A stretch of DNA of 64,000 nucleotides from Rhizomys pruinosus (Eukaryota > Chordata > Mammalia > Rodentia > Spalacidae), in assembly GCA_009823505.1 (NCBI GenBank), contig VZQC01009601.1:1490219-1554218 (forward strand), written 5' to 3'. The stretch's first letter is position 1. The number at the start of each line of letters is the position of its first letter. Position numbers and translations under genes: made by a program. Below the pieces are notes generated by a model. The model was not told where the DNA came from. It was given only the letters and a program-made list of their open reading frames with translations, and did not search any database. Shown one piece after another: positions 48,025 through 58,008 of the stretch.

Positions 48025-48535
48025 NNNNNNNNNNNNNNNNNNNNNNNNNNNNNNNNNNNNNNNNNNNNNNNNNNNNNNNNNNNNNNNNNNNNNNNNNNNN
48101 NNNNNNNNNNNNNNNNNNNNNNNNNNNNNNNNNNNNNNNNNNNNNNNNNNNNNNNNNNNNNNNNNNNNNNNNNNNNNNNNNNNNNNNNNNNNNNNNNNNN
48201 NNNNNNNNNNNNNNNNNNNNNNNNNNNNNNNNNNNNNNNNNNNNNNNNNNNNNNNNNNNNNNNNNNNNNNNNNNNNNNNNNNNNNNNNNNNNNNNNNNNN
48301 NNNNNNNNNNNNNNNNNNNNNNNNNNNNNNNNNNNNNNNNNNNNNNNNNNNNNNNNNNNNNNNNNNNNNNNNNNNNNNNNNNNNNNNNNNNNNNNNNNNN
48401 NNNNNNNNNNNNNNNNNNNNNNNNNNNNNNNNNNNNNNNNNNNNNNNNNNNNNNNNNNNNNNNNNNNNNNNNNNNNNNNNNNNNNNNNNNNNNNNNNNNN
48501 NNNNNNNNNNNNNNNNNNNNNNNNNNNNNNNNNNN
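48025..48535. other. Assembly gap, 511 N
   Basis: Run of N. It opens inside the 50-bp minisatellite and closes inside the start of a B1, so array copies and the B1 5' end may be hidden here. Confidence 0.99.
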
Positions 48536-48694
48536 GGCGTGGTGGCGCACGCCTTTAATCCTAGCACTTGGGAGGCAGAGGCAGAGGCAGGCGGATCTCT
48601 GTGAGTTCAAGGCCAGCCTGGTCCACAGAGTGAGTTCCAGGACAGCTGGGGCTACAGGGAGACCCTGTCTAGAAAAGACCGAGGAAAAAAAAAA
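48536..48694 (+). mobile_element. B1 SINE, 5' end lost in gap
   Basis: 'ggcgtggtggcgcacgcctt' onward to 'acagggagaccctgtctaga' with an A tail. Carries an extra 'ggcagaggcagaggcagg' expansion of the usual single block. Confidence 0.94.
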
Positions 48695-48892
48695 GTTGTG
48701 TGTATGAGTGTACTGCCTGCGTGTAAGTGCACCCATGTTGTGCAGTGTCCTTGGAGGCCAGAAGAGGGTGTTGGACCCCTGGAACTGGAGTTACAGACAG
48801 TTGTTAGCCACCATATGTGTGCTGGGAACAGAACCCAGGTCCTCTGCAAGAGCAGTCCATGCTCTCAATTGCTGAGCCATCTCTGCAGCCAT
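48695..48892 (-). mobile_element. B2 SINE, antisense, older type
   Basis: 'tatgagtgtactgcctgcgt', 'ggaactggagttacagacag' and 'attgctgagccatctctgca' in antisense order. Confidence 0.92.
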
Positions 48893-49110
48893 TATTCTTT
48901 CTTCCTTAGAGTTCCCGTATCTCTACCCATCTACTTTATTTACAATGTTGTCCACGTCTTCCCCTAGAACTTTCATTAAGAGTCTTTAGTTGCTAATCTG
49001 ATATCCCTGGTTTCTACATCATGTCTTACTTAGGTCCTCAGTTTCTCTCTTCGGTAATTTTTTTTCTTGCCTTTTTAATGCTTTGCAATTTCTGCTGAAA
49101 GAAAGATGTG
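48893..49110 (-). mobile_element. Old LINE fragment, antisense
   Basis: 'gctaatctgatatccctggt', 'ttaatgctttgcaatttctg' and 'ctgaaagaaagatgtgttat' resemble the antisense 3' region of an old L1-type LINE, similar to part of 51455-51880. Confidence 0.45.
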
Positions 49111-49329
49111 TTATAGCACGTAATGAGAGCAAGACAAAGGTCTTTCCCATGAAGCTCCATGTTTATCTGGGTAGAAGTTGAACTGTTTAATGACTGTTAC
49201 AGCCACAGGGCCAGAGGCTCCCATTCCCTGCTCTTCAGTATCTCCTCCCCCCACCTCTAGATTTCCTAAACATTTCCTCTTAAGAGAACTTCTGGACTGT
49301 ACATGCAAGAGGACCTGAGTTTGAATCTC

Positions 49330-49610
49330 TCTACCTTAAAATAATCCAGCTGTGGCCCTGCACACATTTGTAATTCCAGCACTATGGGTTAGAGAAAGGA
49401 GATTTCTGAGGCTTTCTGGTTGCCAGCCTGGTTCAATATTCAGTGAGAGACCCTCTCTCACTGAATATTGTGAATACAGTGAATACTGTGCACTGAATAT
49501 TGTGAATACTGTGAATACAGTGCACAGTAATAGTGCAAGGCTCCTAACATCCTCACCTGGCCTCTATATGTGTTCTGCAAATGCATGCACACACTCACAC
49601 AATCACACCA
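49330..49610 (+). mobile_element. B4-type SINE, rearranged
   Basis: 'cagctgtggccctgcacaca', 'tttgtaattccagcactatg', 'ggttgccagcctggttcaat' and 'cagtgagagaccct' follow the B4/B1-like order. The middle is disrupted by the hairpin at 49434-49470 and a 32-bp tandem duplication at about 49459-49522. Confidence 0.55.
49434..49470. repeat. Perfect 17-bp hairpin with 3-nt loop
   Basis: 'caatattcagtgagaga' (49434-49450), loop CCC, then its exact reverse complement 'tctctcactgaatattg' (49454-49470). Confidence 0.97.
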
Positions 49611-49611
49611 T

Positions 49612-49693
49612 ACACACACCACACCACCCCCACACACAAAATTACACCATACACACACCACACTGCACGCACATATACCATATACACATACCA

Positions 49694-49741
<48 letters not shown>
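49612..49741. repeat. CA-rich tract with (CA)n
   Basis: Degenerate CACA/CACC blocks, becoming uninterrupted (CA)n at about 49697-49741. It may be the expanded tail of the upstream SINE. Confidence 0.95.
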
Positions 49742-49742
<1 letters not shown>

Positions 49743-50048
49743 AGTCTTTGTCTTGTCATACCATAGCAGACCCAAAGGAAGCAAGAGTTTCCAAGCTTCT
49801 GTGGAGAACACACGTGGGAACCACAGTGCTACAGTGAGCTATTAGCTACAGTGGAGCATGTAGGGAAGAGAGTGTTTTCTATGTTATGATTAAGTCTTGT
49901 CTTCAGTGCCTATGTGTCTCTGAGTTCCCGTACCCCACCCCTTAGTAGAAAACTAAAGGGAGCTGGTTGGCCACACTGAAGTAAAACCCCAAGAAGGCCG
50001 TGTCTGTGTCTTAACCAGCACAGTAGGTTCAATTGTGAATGCTGGGTT

Positions 50049-50108
<60 letters not shown>

Positions 50109-50640
50109 ATGCACACTAGGTCCTTGACTGCCCTGTATTTCAACATTTATGTCAAGGTCTTTTCTAAGGCCTACAGTCTTGAGCAATCTTTTCTTGTAAC
50201 TTCTTCTTTGATTCAAGAGCAACTTGTAAAACCTCTGGAGTGTGTTTCGACCAGTGACAGTTCCTGTTCCCATGGCTGTGCTTAGGGTTAAGCGGGTCGC
50301 TTTCTGTGCACATTGTGCTTGTCCTACACTATCTCTGGTCCTTTCCCTCTTTTTTTCCCTGCCTCTGTTTATTTGAATATTTTTAATAATTCTATTTTCT
50401 GTCACTATATGTACCTCTTTATATCGTAGACTTTGTATACATATTACAAACAATATATTTCTTTTAACAGTCAATTATCATTCACAGAGGCTCTAAACAG
50501 GAGACTCAGCTACAAAGTTACCATTTTTCATGTTCTTCATTCTCTCTGTGAGTTCAGGGCTTCACCTGGTCTCCCTGCCCTCTGCCTAAAGTCCATGTCT
50601 TCCCACAGCTCTTCTAGTGCTTGTCTCTGATAAATTCTAT
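49742..50640. other. Mostly unassigned, with a (TC)n run
   Basis: Apart from the (TC)n at 50054-50105, I recognise nothing certain. Confidence 0.5.
50054..50105. repeat. (TC)n microsatellite
   Basis: About 25 TC units, uninterrupted. Confidence 0.97.
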
Positions 50641-51021
50641 CAGTTTCTAACCTGTTGAAAATGCCTTGAGTCCCCTTTCATATTTTAAATCATTTTACTG
50701 GGTGTAGATTTTTAAACTGACTGTTTTTAGAAGGATATCACAGATGGCAGACCATTGTCTTTGATTCCATGTTTCCTGGTGAGAAGTGTATTGATGGTCA
50801 GATATATAAATCCAAGGATGAAGAATACAGATGTTCCTGTTTATGCAAGGGGCGTTTTGTCCTGGATGTTGGGATGTGATTCTATACATTTCCTCATGTT
50901 TCTTCTGCTTGGGGTTTGTTGAGCATCTAGGGTCTGTGACTTAAAAATTCTTGTTCCATCCTGGGAATATTTGACTTATTTCTTCTCATATTCTTTTTCT
51001 TTTACCCTGACTGTCTCTTTT
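50641..51021 (-). mobile_element. Old LINE fragment, antisense, left part
   Basis: 'cattttactgggtgtagatt', 'tttcctggtgagaagtgtat' and 'tctgcttggggtttgttgag' match the antisense 3' region of an old L1-type LINE. It continues at 51455 after the SINE pair. Confidence 0.55.
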
Positions 51022-51033
51022 CTGGACTGCGGG

Positions 51034-51443
51034 TTTTTTTTTGTTTTGTTTTGTTTTTGTTTTTGGTTTTTTTTGGTCTTTTTTTGAGACAGGGTCTTCC
51101 TGTAGCTCTGACTGTCCCGGAACTCACACTGTAGACCAGGCTGGCCTCGGACTCACAGAGATCCGCGTGCCTCTGCCTCCCAAGTGCTAGGATTAAAGGC
51201 GTGTGCCACCACGCCCGGCATTTATTTCTGAATGTGTATCAATGTACTGTCTGCATGCAAGTTTGTGCACCCGTGTCGTGCGATGCCGCGGAGGTCAGAA
51301 GAGGTCAGTTCCCCTGGAACTGGAGTTCTTCTGGAATTGGAGTTTCAGACGGTTCTCAGCCGCCATGTGGGTGCTGGGGATCAAACCCGGGTCCTCTGTA
51401 AGAGCGGTCAGTGCTCTTAACCGCTAGGCCATCTCTCCAGCCC
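51034..51443 (-). mobile_element. B2-B1 composite SINE, antisense
   Basis: On the minus strand a young-type B2 (51443 to 51220, with 17-bp duplication) runs into a full-length B1 (51219 to 51034) at 'cagaaataaat|gccgggcg', the same junction as at 22108/22109. It ends in an A-rich tail. A single target duplication CTGGACTGCGG (51022-51032 and 51444-51454) flanks the pair and interrupts an old LINE. Confidence 0.92.
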
Positions 51444-51454
51444 CTGGACTGCGG

Positions 51455-51880
51455 TTTTAATAAGCTGCTTGGTATGGTAGTTCAGCTTGCTCCTGCCTGT
51501 TCACCCTGTGCAGTGATCTTCTCTGTCAAACATCAGACACGCTCTAGTATTGTCTACAGACACCTTAATTTTTTTTCTACCGTGTTCACACTGCTTTTGA
51601 TTTTATCAGTATTTTTAACTCGACATAGTTTACATCTCCACAGTTTGACCTGATAACTATATTGATATGCCCCTTCCTTCTTAGGAATATGCAGTCTGTT
51701 CATATTGCCTTAATGTCCATATCTGATATTTCTGTCATCTGAATTGTCTATGGACCTATTTCTCCTGATTAAATTTTCTCCTGATATGAGCCCCACTTCC
51801 CTGATTTTTGACAGCATGGTGACTTCTCCTTGGGAGTTGGGCAATAGGATTTTTACAATGTGCATTATGCTTTGGATATA
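51455..51880 (-). mobile_element. Old LINE fragment, antisense, right part
   Basis: Continuation of 50641-51021: 'tgcttttgattttatcagta', 'ttgccttaatgtccatatct' and 'gatatttctgtcatctgaat' in antisense order. Confidence 0.5.
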
Positions 51881-51884
51881 GATT

Positions 51885-52225
51885 GTTCTGGGCCCTGATG
51901 TGAAATGTTCAAAGGTGGTGACATCCTTAAAAGGTGGAAACTATGGGAGCTGGCTACATCACTGGGGGTCCTGCCTTCAGAAGTTATGGTAGTTCTTGAA
52001 AGCTGTTATAGAAGGATCCTGTCTCCTTTCCTTCCATGTCTTCCTGTGTCACAGTGCTTTCTCCATGAAGTTATCTGCTGTGATGTGACATAGTGAAGAA
52101 TGCCAGACTATGTCAGACACAGTGGTATGCTAGTAAGCCTTTCACCTTCTGACACTATGTACTGTATAAACCTTTTTTCTTTAAAAAGTACCAGCCTTTG
52201 GTATTTCATTATAGTTAGAGAAAAC
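51885..52225 (+). mobile_element. Possible MaLR (MLT1/ORR1-like) LTR
   Basis: 'aaaggtggtgacatccttaa' and the terminal 'ccagcctttggtatttcatt' followed by 'atagttagagaaaacag' resemble MaLR LTR blocks. Ends not defined. Confidence 0.4.
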
Positions 52226-52871
52226 AGGGTGATAGAGAATGAGAGCTAACTTCTGTTGTGTTCCCTTAAATACTGAACTTCACTCTGAGCTGCAGTTAAG
52301 TTGCTTACACTTATTTCCTCCTTTTAATGCATACTTCTAAGATGTGTTTGTGTGACTCCAGCAGCCTACACTGTATATGGCTGTTTGTGGCTCTTTTAAA
52401 CCTTCAGTGGTGTCTACTCAAAAGCCCATGCTGTTTCAGGAGGTCTGTCCTCTCCAGGGAGCATAAACTGAATGGACATTTTCACATGTCCACACTCTTG
52501 AACTCTGCGAATACAGGAGTCATTCAGCTTCTCTGTCCCCTGTTGTTTTCTGTGTCCACTCCATTTGCCCTATATGTTCTTTTCTCAGTCATTTCCCACC
52601 TGTAAATGACTGGTCTCTGAGTTTTGTTCCCCAAAAGTCTCATCTAGGTTGTTTCTTTCTTTGTAGCTGATTATTTTTTTCCAAGTGGGCAAAACATAAA
52701 TATATGCAAAATAACCCATATATAGATTGTCATCAAAGATTTTAGAACAGCACATGCTTTTATACACCATTTAGAGCAGCATGTTGTTAATTTTTTATCC
52801 TGAGAAACATATATCTTGCAAGGGAATGTGAGACTTTAACTGATATCCGGTGAGTAAGGATGTTTGCCATC
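52226..52871. other. No recognised feature
   Basis: Apparently unique sequence. Confidence 0.5.
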
Positions 52872-53074
52872 TGTGCCAGTTAATTTCTGTCAACTTCACA
52901 CAAACTAGAGACACCGGGCAAAGGGAACCCCAACTGGAGCCAGTTTGTGCCTTGAGTCCCCACCTTGGCCTCCGGTCCATGAACCACTGTGAGCTACAAG
53001 CCAAGTAAACCTTTTCTTGCCCAAGTTGCTTTTGGTCAGGGTTTTATTACGGATACACAAACCAAACTGGGATA
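52872..53074 (+). mobile_element. MaLR-class (MT-like) LTR with internal deletion
   Basis: 'tgtgccagttaatttctgtc', 'aacttcacacaaactagaga', then directly 'agccaagtaaacct' and 'caagttgcttttggtcaggg'. The central promoter block of the family is missing. Confidence 0.65.
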
Positions 53075-53175
53075 TCTACCATTCACAATATTGGAGAGAG
53101 GTCCAATTTCTTATCTCAAGAAAGCTTTCAGAAATTCTGAAATCAAGTAAAATAATGTATTAAAACTGTAATTAC

Positions 53176-53350
53176 AAGGCTGGCCAGATGGCTCAGCAGG
53201 GAGAGATGTTTTCTGCTAGGCTAGGGGACCTGAGTTTGATCCCTAGGTCCAATATTGTGACTAGAGAGAACCAATTCCCAAAAGATGACCCCCCCACATG
53301 TGCCATACTATGCATGTACATACGCACAGTAAATAAACACGTTGTAATCA
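53176..53350 (+). mobile_element. tRNA-derived rodent SINE, diverged
   Basis: 'aaggctggccagatggctca', B-box region 'gagtttgatcccta', and an end at 'cacagtaaataaaca'. B3/B4-related. Confidence 0.65.
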
Positions 53351-54559
53351 TGTTAGGCATATTATCATACCATTAAAAATTTCATGTAAAGTGCATAATA
53401 ACTTTTCACATACTGATTTGGAAAGTCCCTCTGCCAGGCCATCCTGTGTGTGCGCTCTTTCCCATCTACTCTACCACTGAGAGATGCAGTGTGAGAGCCC
53501 TCATCGAATTCTGAGCAATATCAGCCTATTGCCCTGAAACTTCTGAACTTCTAGGGCCACAAGAAATGTATTATTTCTCCTTAAAAACTTCCAGGCTATA
53601 CCAACACAGAATGACCTAGCAGGCTGGGCCAGACGGGTTCACAGCCCTGGATAGCTAAATCATATCCAGTCGTCTCAGAAGATGTGTTTGACAATTTCCC
53701 CATAAACAAAGCTGTTCATAAAAATGTGACAAAACAGAAAAATAATTTGAAACACTGCACCATGGTTAAAATGGCTATACCGTTGGGAAGGGAATTCAAC
53801 TAAATATATCATATTGCAAGTCTGAACCTTTCTCCACAATTACCTCTGTAATGGAGATAATTGGATACATAACATGTATGTTAAAGTTTTGGGGGATCTC
53901 TTGTTCATTGAAGCAGAGCACTTCAGAACTAAAGAGTGAAGAAATGCTGGGTCCTTTATCGATGAGGTCATTTTTTGGCTTAAATTAGATTTTCTCTTGA
54001 ATTGTCAGCAGGAAAACTGAGTTGCAGGCGTCATGAAAAGAGGGTGTTTAAAATTATTTTACATATAAAGAACCCATGCCTAGAGCAAAATACTTAAAGA
54101 AGTTTCATAATTTTCCTACTAAAGCTGGATGATAGAGTTACCACCCAAGGCTAAAAAAATGTAGGACTTGGGGAGCCAAACCCCTTTCATAATATGATGA
54201 CTTCGTCCTGAAGGACACAGAGAGTAAGGTGATATTAGGCATCAGGCATAAATTGTTAATCATTCAACAACAACAGCAACAGCAGCAAAAATTAGAAGAA
54301 AAGCTGAAAGAGAATAAAAAACTAAAACCAAAATGAATTTGAAGAAAATGAATAGCACAGGTGTCAGATATGATAGGAAAGATATAATTACCAGAGCAGG
54401 TGTTTGGTAAAACACAAACCAAGCAAGGAAACAGCAAAGCAAGCCAGTGAAGAGAAAGCCAACCACAAACCCGAAGGATGGAAGAGCAATGAAGATGGGG
54501 CACAAGGAAGGGAGGAAAAGAGGAAAGGAAAAGAGAATAGAAAGGAAATAATTGGCACA
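53351..54559. other. No recognised feature
   Basis: AT-rich apparently unique sequence. Confidence 0.5.
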
Positions 54560-55110
54560 AACTGTAGAACCAGTCAGAACAGAATAGCTAAGATGTGTGG
54601 ACAACTTACAAAAGTTTGCCATTCCCCTGGAATGGAATAATAGCTGAAAAAGAGAAGAACGAGAGAGGCATACAACACTATGGAAGGAATATTGACTAAG
54701 AATTTCCTGCAAGTTAATGTCAGGGTAGGTAGGATCAAGACACATTGTACACATATATGAAAAATTTCAAAGAATAAATAATCCAGAAGTGGAAATGCTA
54801 CTTCAAGTGCAGAGAAGCATCTGTAAGAATTAATCACCACTGGTTCAAACAGACCTTTAGGTAAGGACTAAAAGCAGTAAATATTTAGTGGTCATAAAAT
54901 AAACCCCCACCCATTTAGTATTCTGTACCCTATAAAATTACAATTCAAAAGAAAAAGGTCAGTGGGATGAAGATGTGACATTTTGTTACCTTGTAGACTG
55001 ACCTTTGAAAGAATGATAGAAAAAGAATGATCCAAGTAAAATATTCAAAACTATATAACAAGATTAAGAAGAAATAAATAATGAAATAAAATTCACAAAT
55101 ACATATTATT
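54560..55110 (+). mobile_element. Possible ancient LINE (ORF1-side) fragment
   Basis: 'gagagaggcatacaacacta' followed by 'tggaaggaatattgactaag' resembles the ORF1 region of old L1/HAL1-type LINEs. Strongly diverged and low certainty. Confidence 0.35.
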
Positions 55111-55307
55111 GTTAATGGATCTAACAAATAAGATTCGTAGAAAATATATTAACAATGTATTAGGTTAGACATGACCTTATATGATGTTATATTGGAAAAC
55201 TACACATAGGAGTGAGCCATATGTCTGTGGGTATGTATAAAAGTGTGTATATATATATGTATACATACATGTGCACACATGTATAATTTAAATGAGTGGC
55301 TTACAAT

Positions 55308-55439
55308 TTTTTTTTTGGTATTTTTGAGACAGGGTCTCCTTGCCAACCTGGCTGTCCTGGAACTCACTCGAAAGACCAGGCTGGCCTTGAATCACAGAGA
55401 ACCGCCTGCCTCTGCCTCCCAAGTGCTAGGATTAAAGGA
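55308..55439 (-). mobile_element. B1 SINE, antisense, 5' truncated
   Basis: 'ttttgagacagggtctcctt', 'aagaccaggctggccttgaa' and 'gtgctaggattaaagga'; the element's first bases are missing. Confidence 0.9.
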
Positions 55440-55630
55440 AAGAGCTAGCATTAACTGAGTTTTCCTAGAAAGGACTGAAGATGGCTGTATAAAATCACAT
55501 GCTGCATGTTCTGTTGCTCTCAGCATGATGGGCTGCTCACCTCAGCAAGAGCCCACAGATCACTGTATAACTAACCAGGCTTTCTGGCAGACACCTTCCT
55601 ATCTGTGTCCACTTGGTAAACTACAGCCCC

Positions 55631-55870
55631 TGTGCTGGTTGGCTTGTATTGTTACCTTTGAAAGGGCACTTCAGTTGAACACTGAAGATTGAACACTCAG
55701 TCCTACTGGTCTGTGGCTTTATCTGTGAGACTGTCTTGATTGCTGACTGAGGTGGGAGGGCCCTGTCCCAGGCCTCTGTGGGCAGCACCATCCCTCCAAA
55801 TGTGGGCTTGGGTGGCATATGAATGCTAGCTAAGCATGAACCAGTGGTGGATGGTGACAAGGACAAGGAT
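55631..55870 (+). mobile_element. MaLR-class (MT-like) LTR, diverged 5' part
   Basis: TG start 'tgtgctggttggcttgtatt', then 'gtcttgattgctgactgagg' and 'tgggagggccctgtccc'. The 3' end with AATAAA is not recognisable. Confidence 0.6.
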
Positions 55871-56287
55871 TTCCAGGATGGTCTCATGCCACTGGGAACC
55901 AGCCTTGCACTCCCCACGGGCTTAGCCCAGGACATGTTTCAATCAAAGCACTTAAAATGGGACTCCAGTTAGCAGATGTCTCATCACTTATTCCCTTTGA
56001 GGATGGAGGAAGAGGTGAAAATAGCATAAATTAGCAAACAACAAAATGACAACAACAGCAACAACAAACAACCAGATCCGTGATCACAAAAAGAAAACAA
56101 TGTTTCCAATACTGAAATCCTGCTAGTCAGAAAATCAAGCCAGCAAGTGCCTGCTGCTTCTATTTTTTGAGGAATCCAAAGTGCCCTTGTTAATCACTTG
56201 TCTAATCACATGCACAGAGTGATGGAGAAGAGAAAATAAGAGCCAGTGTGACTGAAACTGTGACAATTCCCCTCCCATGAACCTCAA
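55871..56287. other. No recognised feature
   Basis: Apparently unique sequence next to the 26-bp array. Confidence 0.5.
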
Positions 56288-56898
56288 GCTGTAGTCCCCT
56301 TCCTTGAGATGAGCTGTGATTGTCTCCAGTGAGCCTGGAGCTGTGGTCTCTTCCTGTGAACTGGAGCTGTGGTCTCCTCCTTTGAACTGAAGCTGTGGTC
56401 CCCTCCTGTGAACTGGAGCTGTGGTCCCCTCCTGTGAGCTGGAGCTGTGGTCCCCTCCTGTGAACTGGAGCTCTGGTCCCCTCCTGTGAGCTGGAGCTGT
56501 GGTCCCCTCCTGTGAGCTGGAGCTGTGGTCCCCTCCTGTGAAGTGGAGCTGTGGTCCCCTCCTGTGAACTGGAGCTGTGGTCCCCTCCTGTGAACTGGAG
56601 CTGTGGTCCCCTCCTGTGAGCTGGAGCTGTGGTCCCCTCCTGTGAACTGGAGCTGGGGTCTCCTCCTGTGAACTGGGGCTGTGGTCCCCTCCTGTGATTT
56701 GGAGCTGTGGTCCCCTCCTGTGAACTGGAGCTGGGGTCTCCTTCTGTGAACTGGAGCTGTGGTCCCCTCCTGTGATTTGGAGCTGTGGTCCCCTCCTGTG
56801 AGCTGGGGCTGTGGTCCCCTGCTGTGGACTGAAGCTGTGGTCCCCTCCTGTGGACTGGAGCTGTGGTGTTCTCTTGTGAACCTGGAGTGTGGTCTCTA
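56288..56898. repeat. 26-bp minisatellite, about 23 copies
   Basis: Unit 'gtggtcccctcctgtgaact' plus 'ggagct', with tgagct and tgattt variants. Since 26 is not divisible by 3, a frame passes through all three phases every 78 bp. The two overlapping minus-strand frames of 261 and 270 codons (reaching 57014) are read-through of the repeat and not convincing genes. Confidence 0.96.
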
Positions 56899-57766
56899 AC
56901 CAGGAGCCACAGTCCCACACTACTCTGGGGGTGGAGCATACTCGAGGATGGAGGGCTTTCTGGTGCAGACTTAGCCTTCTCTGATTGGCTGAACTCCATA
57001 AAACTCCTTCCCATGAAGTCCCAAGTTTGAATGGCAGTGACTGCCTCGGTGTTGGGTTTATGCTGGGCGTGTGGGAGGCTTCTGCCTTTGGCAGATTCTA
57101 GTTCTGGGAGGACTGAGTTTCAAAAATGAACTTCCCACCTCCCCTGGTAGCCAGCTGTGACCTTGACTCCGCGTGTCCCGAATCCGGTCTTGGTGCTGAC
57201 CCTCTCTCACTTCAGGCACAGAGAGATTTTCCGTCATTTTCCCACTACTCTTAGGTCGTCCCAGTTACCTTCACCTGTGCCCTACAGAATATGTGAATCA
57301 AGTAAGTGAATGTCGAGAGATAAAAAGCACAGCCTGGAAAGTTAAAAAATTCACAATGACATAAAAGTAAATCAAAGAATAAATGAATCGAATACAACTT
57401 TAAAATTTTATTGCTGACTCATCTCACCCAAAACAGTTTAACAGTTTATACCAAAAATAGTAGCAAGAGTATACTGTTAATCCATCTATGCATAGGCAAT
57501 AATGTAAGTAAATGCAGACGTGATCATACATGTGCATGTGTGTGCTCATGGGTAAGAAGGAGGATGTGAAAAGGGGGAAATCAATATTTAAAAGCAAGGA
57601 ATTAAGAGAGATAACTGAGAAGGGGAAGTATGCATGTGTGAGACTGTCACAGAGAAATCTGTTCAACTGCAGGATTAATAAGAGAATTAAAAAAATACAG
57701 AGATTACAATATTACATGGTGTTAGACCACCACAATGTGATATGAAAATGTATTTGAATTGGTTCG
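56899..57766. other. No recognised feature
   Basis: Apparently unique. A CCAAT-like 'tctgattggctg' occurs near 56980 without an associated transcript that I can support. Confidence 0.5.
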
Positions 57767-58008
57767 GGGCTGGAGAGATGGCCTAGCGGTTAAGAGCGCC
57801 AACCGCTCTTACAGAGGACCTGGGTTCGATCCCCAGCACCCACATGGCGGCCCAGAACCGTCTGAAACTCCAATTCCAGGAGAACTCCAGTTCCAGGGGA
57901 ATCCGACACCCTCTTCTGATCTCCGCAGCATTGCACGACATGGGTGCACAAACCTGCATGCAGACAGTACATTCATATACATACAGAAATAAATAAAATA
58001 AAATAAAT
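57767..58008 (+). mobile_element. B2 SINE, young type
   Basis: 'ggggctggagagatggccta', perfect B box 'gggttcgatccc', 17-bp internal duplication, and a tail 'acatacagaaataaataaaa'. Its 'cagaaataaat' end is where B1 is joined in the composites. Confidence 0.96.

Noticed and set aside
47996..48736. Minus-strand frames of 246 and 184 codons across the N run
   Set aside because: Most codons are N; the rest is B1/B2 sequence.
54260..54754. 164-codon minus-strand frame rich in Phe, Leu and Ser
   Set aside because: It is the complement of A/G-rich sequence that looks like ancient LINE. The hydrophobic character follows from base composition, not from real membrane segments.
56135..57014. Two overlapping minus-strand frames (261 and 270 codons)
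   Set aside because: Almost entirely the 26-bp repeat read in rotating phases; no recognisable domain. Kept only as a low-interest finding.
57767..58008. tRNA gene
   Set aside because: The A- and B-box sequence belongs to the tRNA-derived head of a B2 SINE, and no mature tRNA fold with an acceptor stem is present. The same holds for the other B2 copies.
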